In this document: one piece after another, positions 1 to 6,387 of the stretch
How positions within the stretch are numbered: the stretch's first letter is position 1
Layout: each line of letters starts with the position of its first letter
Source: Myxococcales bacterium FL481
Lineage (GTDB): Bacteria > Myxococcota_A > Polyangia > Nannocystales > Nannocystaceae
DNA: 54,287 bases
Direction of reading: 5' to 3'
NCBI GenBank assembly: GCA_006508105.1
Contig: QKPP01000242.1
Coordinates: 1-54,287, forward strand
Program-made: the position numbers and the translations under genes
Notes under the pieces: model-generated
What the model was told of the DNA's origin: nothing
What the model saw: the letters and a program-made list of their open reading frames with translations, nothing else
Databases searched by the model: none

Positions 1-22
1 AGAGTAGGACACTGCCAGGTTT
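1..22 (+). rRNA. rrf: 5S ribosomal RNA, 3' end only
   Basis: The first bases (AGAGTAGG-ACACTGCCAGGT) match the conserved 3' end of bacterial 5S rRNA, where GAGAGTAGG is followed by CTGCCAGG. A rho-independent terminator follows immediately, as expected at the end of an rRNA operon. The rest of the gene lies outside the window. The exact 3' end is estimated to within a few bases. Confidence 0.8.
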
Positions 23-24
23 AT

Positions 25-54
25 GCCCGCCTCGTTTGAGGCGGGCTTTTTTTT
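25..54 (+). terminator. Rho-independent terminator of the rRNA operon
   Basis: A perfect 9-bp stem (GCCCGCCTC at 25-33, GAGGCGGGC at 38-46) with a 4-base loop is followed by eight T residues at 47-54. It sits directly after the 5S rRNA end and separates the rRNA operon from cobT. Confidence 0.93.
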
Positions 55-168
55 GCCTTTCGCGCGGTGGTGACAGATACGGGTAGCTGCGGAGCCGACG
101 TTCGCCTCGCTCGATGCGGGCACAAACCCCAGGGGTGGACGCTAGCGAGCCGGAATAGGAACTGAGGG

Positions 169-1245
169 ATGGAACTCAAGGACATGGCGCGGGTGCGTCG
201 CACGATTGCCAGCGTCGCTCCGGTCGATCGGACGTGGGGCAACGAAGTCGCCGCACTGCTCGACGCCAAGACCAAGCCGCGTGGAAGCCTGGGTCGGCTC
301 GAATGGGTGGCCTGTCGCGTCGCCGCGATCCGGCGCACGAGCGCGCCGCAAGTGGGGCGCAAGGCGGTGCTCGTGATGTGCGGGGACCACGGAGTCGCTG
401 CGGAGGGTGTTTCGGCCTACCCACAGGCAGTCACCGCCCAGATGGTGGCCAACTTTGCGTCCGGCGGAGCAGCGATCAACGTACTGGCGCGAGCGGCTGG
501 AGCCGAGGTCGTGGTGGTCGACGTCGGCGTGGCGGTGCCCGTCGCAGACCGCAGCGCCTCGGTTCAGGCGTGTCGCGTCCGACCCGGGACGCGGAGCATC
601 ACCCAGGGCGCGGCCATGACCGCCGAGGAGACGGCTCGTGCCCTTTGCGTCGGGGTCGCGCAAGCGGAGGCGCTGATCGAGCGTGGGGTCGAGTTGCTTG
701 CGCTCGGGGAGATGGGGATCGGTAACACCACGTCGGCCAGCGCCATCACATCCGCATTTCTCGGGGTCGATCCCGCGGGCGTGACGGGGCACGGTACGGG
801 TCTTGACGAGGCTGGGTGGCGTCGGAAGGTCGACGCCATTCGCCATGCACTACTCGTCAACCGCCCGCGGCAGGACGATGCTTTCGATGTGCTCAGCAAA
901 CTCGGTGGATTTGAGCTCGCCGGCTTGTGCGGGGCCGCGCTAGCCGCCGCGGCCCGGGGGGTCCCGGTGCTGCTCGACGGCTTCATTTCGAGCGTAGCCG
1001 CCTGGTGTGCCGTTCGAATGTGCGAGACCGTCGGTGGCTACTTGTTGGCATCGCACCGTTCGGTGGAGACCGGGCATACTCGAGTGCTGCGCGAGCTCGG
1101 TCTCGAGCCGCTACTTGATCTCCAGCTTCGGCTAGGTGAAGGCACGGGAGCCGCGTTGGCGATGCCCCTCGTGGACGCCGCGCTGGCGATTCTCCGCGAC
1201 ATGGCGACGTTCACCGATGCCGGCGTCAGCGACAGCGGGGCGTAG
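169..1245 (+). CDS. cobT: Nicotinate-nucleotide-dimethylbenzimidazole phosphoribosyltransferase CobT
   Basis: CobT transfers phosphoribose from nicotinate mononucleotide to 5,6-dimethylbenzimidazole, giving alpha-ribazole phosphate for the lower-ligand loop of cobalamin. The 358-residue product has the usual family length. Visible family motifs are TKPRGSLGRLE near residue 36, CGDHGV near 71, GEMGIGNTTSAS near 180, and LGEGTGAA near the C terminus, whose Glu (about E324) corresponds to the catalytic base. The ATG at 169 follows a GAGGG sequence; an in-frame ATG at 184 is an alternative. The gene stands alone behind the rRNA terminator, and the only other cobalamin gene here is cobU, about 38 kb away. 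I see no B12-box riboswitch in the leader. A diverged copy of the last ~80 bases lies just downstream. Confidence 0.95.
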   Translation: MELKDMARVRRTIASVAPVDRTWGNEVAALLDAKTKPRGSLGRLEWVACRVAAIRRTSAPQVGRKAVLVMCGDHGVAAEGVSAYPQAVTAQMVANFASGGAAINVLARAAGAEVVVVDVGVAVPVADRSASVQACRVRPGTRSITQGAAMTAEETARALCVGVAQAEALIERGVELLALGEMGIGNTTSASAITSAFLGVDPAGVTGHGTGLDEAGWRRKVDAIRHALLVNRPRQDDAFDVLSKLGGFELAGLCGAALAAAARGVPVLLDGFISSVAAWCAVRMCETVGGYLLASHRSVETGHTRVLRELGLEPLLDLQLRLGEGTGAALAMPLVDAALAILRDMATFTDAGVSDSGA

Positions 1246-1265
1246 CCGACGCGGCCCGCGGAGGC

Positions 1266-1343
1266 GATGCCCTCGTTGACGCCGCGCTGGCGATTCTCCA
1301 GGACATGGCCACGTTCACCGACGCCGGCATGAGCGGCATCGGG
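1266..1343 (+). repeat. Diverged duplicate of the cobT 3' end
   Basis: About 78 bases here align with the end of cobT (from about 1161), with a one-base deletion near the left edge. The shared stretch would encode LVDAALAIL-x-DMATFTDAG. Several of the differences are synonymous third-position changes (GTG/GTT, GCG/GCC, GAT/GAC). That suggests the copy came from another cobT allele that had been under coding selection, rather than from simple slippage. It has no start codon of its own, so it is a remnant. Confidence 0.75.
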
Positions 1344-1420
1344 TCGCGGCGGGTGGGGCGGTGGAGCGGTCGCGGGTCGTCGGTTGCGACAGGCACAGCC
1401 CGGCGAACGCGTGGCCCGGG

Positions 1421-1894
1421 CTAGAAATAGCGAAGCCGAACGCGTTGGCGGACGGGCTCGGCGCCCACGCGAAACTTCGCCTGGTCGTACTTGGGCGGAC
1501 CGAAGCGAGGCTCTGGGTTGTTGGAGGCCCCGATGCCTTCCTTCGGAATGCCCACCAGGTTGGTGTCTAGCTTGCGGTTGTCGTTTTCGTCGTGGATAAC
1601 GGACACGGCGTAGGTCCCGGGCGGAACCGGGGGGAAGGACAGCCGCGCCTTTCCGTTCTGAATCCGGCTCTGCGCTTGAGCGACCGCGCGTTCAGGCTCG
1701 CCGGGGAATCCGCTGGCGCTGGAGAACAGACAGGCCAGTACGTGTCCATCGGAGTTGCGCGCCTGCGTGACTGAGACTTCAACCGCGGTCTTGGTGTCGG
1801 CCCGAGCGAGACTGGCGGCCGCGGCGATCGAGCCAAGCAGCCACGCCCAGTGTGCGTGCCGGCAGGCAAACCGGCGAGGGACGGAACGCGGCAT
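1421..1894 (-). CDS. Secreted DUF2141-family protein
   Basis: The 157-residue product starts with a signal peptide: basic MPRSVPRR, then a hydrophobic stretch to about residue 31 (LLGSIAAAASLARA). The mature part matches DUF2141, small predicted beta-sandwich proteins of about 140-150 residues. Visible family features are the DGHVLACLFSSASGFP segment, the PPGTYAVSVIHDENDNRKLD segment and the later GIPKEGIGASNN stretch. The acidic D-E-N-D-N-R-K-L-D loop resembles a metal-binding loop, but the function of the family is not established. The ATG at 1894 is chosen because it puts the signal peptide at the N terminus; longer in-frame starts add an Arg/Pro-rich stretch. It is divergent from the LysR gene across about 136 bases, so it is a candidate target of that regulator. 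Confidence 0.8.
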   Translation of the reverse strand: MPRSVPRRFACRHAHWAWLLGSIAAAASLARADTKTAVEVSVTQARNSDGHVLACLFSSASGFPGEPERAVAQAQSRIQNGKARLSFPPVPPGTYAVSVIHDENDNRKLDTNLVGIPKEGIGASNNPEPRFGPPKYDQAKFRVGAEPVRQRVRLRYF

Positions 1895-2030
1895 AACCAG
1901 AGTATGGCACGGCGATTCGCCGTCGCCCGTCCGTCGTCCGGGCGGCTCGCGGCTCGCGGTGCAGAGAGGACACAGCGTTGAACGACGGCGGGCGTTGACT
2001 CGGCACGGATCGACCACCTAGCCTTCGTGC

Positions 2031-2981
2031 GTGACACGCGACGCGAGTGAGACCGACGCTCTTGCGTTCCCGGCGTTGCTTCCACAGTTGGCGGCGTTTG
2101 TCGCGGTCGTCTCCGCGGGCAGCTTCACCGCCGCGGCGCGACGGGCTGGCATCGACAAGACCTTGCTGAGTCGACGGGTCCGTTCGCTGGAAGCCGCGTT
2201 GCAGGTCCGATTGCTCAATCGTACGACGCGGCGGCTCCATGTGACGCAGGCCGGGCAGGCGTTATACGAGCGGGTTAGTCAACCGTTGTCGGAGGTGGCG
2301 GACGGGCTTGCGCGAGCTGCCCGGGACGACACCGTGGAAGGGCAGGTCCGGGTGGCGACGTTTCCGGCACTCGGTCAGAGCCTTTGGGGGCCCGCGTTGC
2401 GGGAGCTGTTGGACGCCCACCCGTTGTTGGCGCTAGATGTTCGCGCGACGGAGACGCTGGTGAATCTTGTGGAGCAAGGCTTCGATGTCGGCATTCGGGC
2501 TGGGAAGTTGCCGGACTCGTCGTTTGTCGCGCGGCGTCTCGCCACGTGGCGTCACGTATTGGTCGCGTCCCCCGGGTGGGCGGATCGCCATCCGGAAGTG
2601 CGAACGCCGGCCGATCTGGTGTCGCACTGGGTGCTGTACACGGACGTTCCGATGGCGAACCAGTGGCGGTTTGAACGTGGAGACGAGGGGCTGGAGGTGC
2701 GGATGCACTCGAGGTTGACCCTCGACAACGGCGAGGTTCAGCTCGGCTCGGTGCTCGCGGGCATCGGGGTCACGGCGACCGCCCCGTACCACGTCGAGCG
2801 CTACCTGGAGCGTGGGGACCTGGTCCGGCTGCTACCGGACTGGCGAGTCGCCCATCGTCATGGCATCTACGCGGTGACTCCGCATCGCACCTATACCCCC
2901 GCGCGGGTGCAGGTGGTGTGCGACACGGTTGCTCGTCATCTCGAACGGTTGTCCCGACGATGGGCGAGCCTGTCGGACTAG
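2031..2981 (+). CDS. LysR-family transcriptional regulator
   Basis: The 316-residue protein has the standard LysR layout. The N-terminal winged helix-turn-helix spans about residues 15-75 (AAFVAVVSAGSFTAAARRAG, then LLSRRVRSLEAAL and LLNRTTRRLHVTQAG). A periplasmic-binding-like effector domain follows (EGQVRVATFPALGQ and onward, about 100-300). It resembles the CrgA/DmlR subgroup, but the effector cannot be named. The start is a GTG at 2031; no strong ribosome-binding site is visible. LysR regulators often control the divergent neighbour, which here is the DUF2141 gene; the 1895-2030 interval would hold both promoters. Downstream, egtD is convergent across 190 bases without an obvious terminator. 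Confidence 0.9.
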   Translation: MTRDASETDALAFPALLPQLAAFVAVVSAGSFTAAARRAGIDKTLLSRRVRSLEAALQVRLLNRTTRRLHVTQAGQALYERVSQPLSEVADGLARAARDDTVEGQVRVATFPALGQSLWGPALRELLDAHPLLALDVRATETLVNLVEQGFDVGIRAGKLPDSSFVARRLATWRHVLVASPGWADRHPEVRTPADLVSHWVLYTDVPMANQWRFERGDEGLEVRMHSRLTLDNGEVQLGSVLAGIGVTATAPYHVERYLERGDLVRLLPDWRVAHRHGIYAVTPHRTYTPARVQVVCDTVARHLERLSRRWASLSD

Positions 2982-3171
2982 ACCGCTCTCGACCTGACCG
3001 GATTCCCCGGCACCGTGGCCGAACCGTGCGCCCGCCGGCTCGGGGGCACGGATTGCGCCTCGCTTCAAGACGAACGCGATCCGGCTGGTGTTGGCTCAGA
3101 GCCGAGATGCCCCACGCGCCGTGCTCGCAGGTTTGGCGGTGGCACGGTGCGCCGACGTTGACATCGTCGCG

Positions 3172-4224
3172 TCAGTTCGGCCGGTGTTCGCCGGTGTTCG
3201 TCGCGGTGAGACGATCGGCCTTGTGCTGGTCATCTTGTCGGACAAGCAGCGCCTGGGCGAACCAACCTCGACGATCGGTCCACCAATCTTGAAGGCTCCA
3301 ACCCGTCGTCTCTGCGAGGTCGTGCAGGCTCGGTCGGTCCCACTTGTGTGAGTTCTCGGTGTGGATACCGGCGCCGGCGGCGAATTCGATGCGCTGCTCA
3401 CCAAACTGCACGACCTGTGGCTCATCGCAACGAAGCCACATCTCGATTCGGCGGTGGCGAGGCACCCATCTCGCCTCGTGGCGCCATTGCGCTAGATCAA
3501 AGTTCCCGTTGAACCTGCGGTTGAGATGGGCCAGCATATTCCGATTGAACGCGGCGGTGACCCCGGCCGGGTCGTCGTACGCCGCTTCGAGTGTCTCACG
3601 GGGCTTGACGAGGTCCACACCGAGCAGTAGCGGCGTCCCCGGGCGTAGGCCTTGAGCGTAGCCTTCGAGGAGCGCGGCCGCGTAGTCGACCTCGAAATTC
3701 CCGAGCGTGCTTCCAGGAAAGAACAACACGGCGTCGTCAGTGCCCGCTGCGCGTTGCAAGAACGTGTGCATGGCATCGCGGTCGCTGAAGTCCGCGTGCA
3801 CCGGATCGACGCGGAGTTGTGGAAACCTTCCTACCAGCTCAAGCGACGTTGCCTGGAGAGCAGCGTTTGACACGTCGATCGGTCGATAGGCTCGAACACT
3901 CGCCAGATGCGGCAGGAGACGTCCGATCTTTTGCGCACTCCCGCTGCCGAGTTCGATGACGGCGGTCCTCTGACCGAGGCGCTCGCCGATCTGCTTGCCG
4001 TGCGCGTCGAGGATCTCTAGCTCGCACCGGGTAGGGTAGTACTCCGGCAAGCGAGTGATCGCCTCGAAGAGGGCCGATCCGACATCGTCGTAGAACCATC
4101 TCGGAGAGATGTGCGGAACGTCGGCCGAGAGGCCGCGAAACACGCCGTCGAATTCGACGTCGGACGCGGGGCGCCGGTGCGGTGCAAAATCATTGGTTTT
4201 GGACAGTTGGCGGGTGTCAAACAT
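3172..4224 (-). CDS. egtD: L-histidine N-alpha-methyltransferase EgtD
   Basis: EgtD trimethylates histidine with SAM to make hercynine, the first step of ergothioneine synthesis. The 350-residue product is slightly longer than the usual ~320, with the excess in the C-terminal tail. Diagnostic segments are RLPEYYPTRCE near residue 58, the SAM loop VIELGSGSAQK near 89, PIDVS near 116, FFPGSTLGNF near 150 and, near the end, TENSHKW in the substrate-binding region. Its ATG lies three bases after the egtB stop codon, so the two are co-transcribed as egtB-egtD. No egtA, egtC or egtE homologue is present in the window. Confidence 0.95.
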   Translation of the reverse strand: MFDTRQLSKTNDFAPHRRPASDVEFDGVFRGLSADVPHISPRWFYDDVGSALFEAITRLPEYYPTRCELEILDAHGKQIGERLGQRTAVIELGSGSAQKIGRLLPHLASVRAYRPIDVSNAALQATSLELVGRFPQLRVDPVHADFSDRDAMHTFLQRAAGTDDAVLFFPGSTLGNFEVDYAAALLEGYAQGLRPGTPLLLGVDLVKPRETLEAAYDDPAGVTAAFNRNMLAHLNRRFNGNFDLAQWRHEARWVPRHRRIEMWLRCDEPQVVQFGEQRIEFAAGAGIHTENSHKWDRPSLHDLAETTGWSLQDWWTDRRGWFAQALLVRQDDQHKADRLTATNTGEHRPN

Positions 4225-4227
4225 TGG

Positions 4228-5505
4228 CTATTGAGCGTCGCGGGCGGGTCGCAAACCCGTGAACTGCCAGCGCTGGTGAGGATAAAAGAAGTTGCGATAC
4301 GAAGTTCGTACGTGGTTCGCAGGTGTGGCGCAAGAGCCACCCCGCAGCACCAACTGGTTGGCCATGAACTTGCCGTTGTATTCACCCACGGCGCCGGCTA
4401 GCGGACGATACCGGGGATAGGGCTGATAGGCGCTAAGGGTCCACTCCCACGTTTCACCCCACAAGGATGTGAACGGGCTCGTCGTCGGCGAGTTTCGAGG
4501 TACAACCGGACCTTGCTCGAGCCAGCGCCCCTCTTGCGGTGAGCCTCCCTGGGTGGTTGCCGCCCACTCCCACTCTTGCTCTGTGGGTAGGCGAGCACCG
4601 AGCCAGGTTGCGATGGCATGCGCTTCGTACCCGCTAAGGTGCGTGGCGGGGGCGTGCGGGTCGACAGCCTGCTCGCCGTAGAGCGTGAACGTGCGCCAGG
4701 CGGGCTCACCCGGGTTTCGACGCCAATACGCCGGGGCTTCTACGCCGTGCTCGCGCACCCAGGCGAGGCCGTCCGAGAGCCAAAGCTCGGGTCGGCGGTA
4801 GCCGGCGTCGTCGATGAAGCTCATCACCTCTGCGTTCGTGACCGGGTTGCTGCGCAACTCGAACGGATGCACGTAAGTTTGGTGCCGCGGCGTTTCGTTG
4901 TCGAAACAAAACCCGCGGCCATGATGGCCAACTTGTATCAGTTGCGCATCAAATGGGATCCATTTCGATGTCGCCGGCGCGGAGCTGAACTCGACGGTCT
5001 CGTCGCGCCAGGCGGGAGACGTCGGATTGACGGACAGGTTGGCCAAGATATCCGTCAAGAGCAGCTCTTGGTGCTGCATCTCGTGCTGGAGGCCGAGCTC
5101 CACGAGATCGGCACGCACGGCTTCGTCTTGCGACCGGAGACGGTCGACCATTTCGCGGTCCACCGTCTCTCGGTACGCGAGGACGGTTTGCAGGCTGGGG
5201 CGCGAGAGCAAGCCCCGCTGAGGTCGGGCAAACTGGGGACCGACTCCTTCGTAGTAGCTGTTGAACAAGACCGAGAACGTGGGGTCGAACGGAGGTTCGT
5301 GGCCTGGTTCTCGCCCCAACACGAACGTCTCGAAAAACCACGTGGTGTGGGCGAGGTGCCACTTCGTGGGGCTCGCGTAGTCGAACGCCTGAATCTGTTG
5401 GTCTTCTGAGGAGAGCGACGCCGCCAGCCGGCAAGTGCGGGCCCGCACCTCCGCAAACCGCTCGCTCAAGCCGGCGCCACCTGGTTTCGACTCCACCAGC
5501 GTCAT
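4228..5505 (-). CDS. egtB: Hercynine oxygenase (sulfoxide synthase) EgtB
   Basis: EgtB is a non-haem iron enzyme joining a thiol (cysteine or gamma-glutamylcysteine) to hercynine with O2. The 425-residue protein has an N-terminal DinB-like four-helix domain and a C-terminal formylglycine-generating-enzyme fold. The iron-binding histidines are recognisable as H53 in KWHLAHTTWFFE and H141/H145 in the HEMQHQE motif. The FGE half is shown by HLSGYEAHAIATWLGARLPTEQEWEWAA and the terminal LRGGSCATPANHVRTSYRNFF segment. The ATG at 5505 starts MTLVESKPGG. With only egtD beside it and no egtA or egtC, the enzyme may use cysteine directly, but the thiol donor cannot be read from the sequence. Confidence 0.94.
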   Translation of the reverse strand: MTLVESKPGGAGLSERFAEVRARTCRLAASLSSEDQQIQAFDYASPTKWHLAHTTWFFETFVLGREPGHEPPFDPTFSVLFNSYYEGVGPQFARPQRGLLSRPSLQTVLAYRETVDREMVDRLRSQDEAVRADLVELGLQHEMQHQELLLTDILANLSVNPTSPAWRDETVEFSSAPATSKWIPFDAQLIQVGHHGRGFCFDNETPRHQTYVHPFELRSNPVTNAEVMSFIDDAGYRRPELWLSDGLAWVREHGVEAPAYWRRNPGEPAWRTFTLYGEQAVDPHAPATHLSGYEAHAIATWLGARLPTEQEWEWAATTQGGSPQEGRWLEQGPVVPRNSPTTSPFTSLWGETWEWTLSAYQPYPRYRPLAGAVGEYNGKFMANQLVLRGGSCATPANHVRTSYRNFFYPHQRWQFTGLRPARDAQ

Positions 5506-5567
5506 GGCGGCAAGGTACCTTGGCGCAAAATCGACGACAATCGGCCGAGATGTCGATGGTATTGGTG

Positions 5568-5591
5568 AAAAAACGTCGCCAATTTTGGCGA
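5568..5591 (-). terminator. Rho-independent terminator after the STPK-TPR operon
   Basis: On the minus strand, downstream of the TPR gene stop at 5638, a perfect inverted repeat (TCGCCAA at 5576-5582, TTGGCGA at 5585-5591) is followed by CG and six T residues (A run at 5568-5573 on the plus strand). The order of stem then T-tract fits termination of minus-strand transcription. The repeat could alternatively be an operator for egtB, whose start is 63-86 bases further on. Confidence 0.6.
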
Positions 5592-5637
5592 AACCCGGCT
5601 CGCTGCGCGAGTCGCTGCGGGAGAGTCGCCCCCGGAT

Positions 5638-6387
5638 TCAGCGCGACCGCACGATGATGTAACGGACGACGGCCGTGAGTCCGAGGGCGAGGCCCGTTCC
5701 GCCCACCACGGCGGCGGCCGTACGGTGGCGTTGCGTCCTGGTCTGGGCGGCGTCGAACGCTGCGTACGAATTGAGCTCTGATGCTTGGCGGCTGTGGGAC
5801 TGGGCGCTGGCGAACAAGGCGACACCGCCGGCCAGCCCAATCAGCCCCGCGCCGGCCAACGTCGTTGTCAGCGCGTCTCGAGCGAACCGGCGCGGCCGGT
5901 CGACCGGCGCTCCCGCAGTACTGGTCTCGCGCGTGGAGACCCGAGCCGTGGAACGATCGCTGCACTCGGTCGCAGACTGCGTGGGCACCTGGCCGGCGAG
6001 TGAGCGCTCGGTCGCCAGTGTTTGTCGGCACCGCGCGACATGCTGGTTCGCGGCGTCGACCTGCCGAGCGGGTGGATCGGTGGCGATAAAGCGCTGGTAC
6101 AGCGAGATGGCCGTGGAGCAGTTGCCGACAAGGCGCGCCGACTGGGCCCACGCAAAGAGGACATCGGGCGTGGGGCGCAGCTCATAGGCCCGTTCGAACT
6201 CGCCTTGTGCCCGCTCGAACTCTCCCGCTTCGTACAGCGACAAGCCCGTTGTACGGTGGGCATGCGCCTCGTGGCGGTTGTTCGAGGCAAACGCGGTCGA
6301 TGGGAGGCACAACGCGACGGTGGTCGAGAGAAACAAGGCGGCAGATCGCACTAGCCGGACGGGGGGAGAGCTGAGTTTGGATCCCAT
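5638..6387 (-). CDS. Secreted or membrane-anchored TPR protein paired with an STPK
   Basis: The 249-residue protein begins with a signal peptide or signal anchor (hydrophobic VRSAALFLSTTVALCLPSTAFA, about residues 12-35). A tetratricopeptide-like segment follows (GLSLYEAGEFERAQGEFERA, then RPTPDVLFAWAQSARLVG and a second helix pair, about 45-120). A low-complexity linker and two hydrophobic segments near residues 175-195 and 225-243 end in a basic tail. Similar proteins are commonly encoded beside serine/threonine kinases in myxobacteria; their role is not defined. Its start overlaps the end of the kinase gene by 37 bases, so translation is probably coupled. A hairpin terminator follows the stop codon. 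Confidence 0.75.
   Translation of the reverse strand: MGSKLSSPPVRLVRSAALFLSTTVALCLPSTAFASNNRHEAHAHRTTGLSLYEAGEFERAQGEFERAYELRPTPDVLFAWAQSARLVGNCSTAISLYQRFIATDPPARQVDAANQHVARCRQTLATERSLAGQVPTQSATECSDRSTARVSTRETSTAGAPVDRPRRFARDALTTTLAGAGLIGLAGGVALFASAQSHSRQASELNSYAAFDAAQTRTQRHRTAAAVVGGTGLALGLTAVVRYIIVRSR

Noticed and set aside
55-168. Cobalamin riboswitch in front of cobT
   Set aside because: The 114-base leader lacks a recognisable B12 box and is too short for the full riboswitch after the rRNA terminator.
1906-1921. Sigma-54 type promoter (TGGCAC-N5-TTCGC)
   Set aside because: The second half departs from TTGC-W, and the plus-strand LysR start is over 100 bases on; a chance match is likely.
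5576-5591. Operator for egtBD
   Set aside because: The stem is followed by six T residues on the minus strand just after the TPR gene stop, so a terminator explains it better; an operator role is not excluded.
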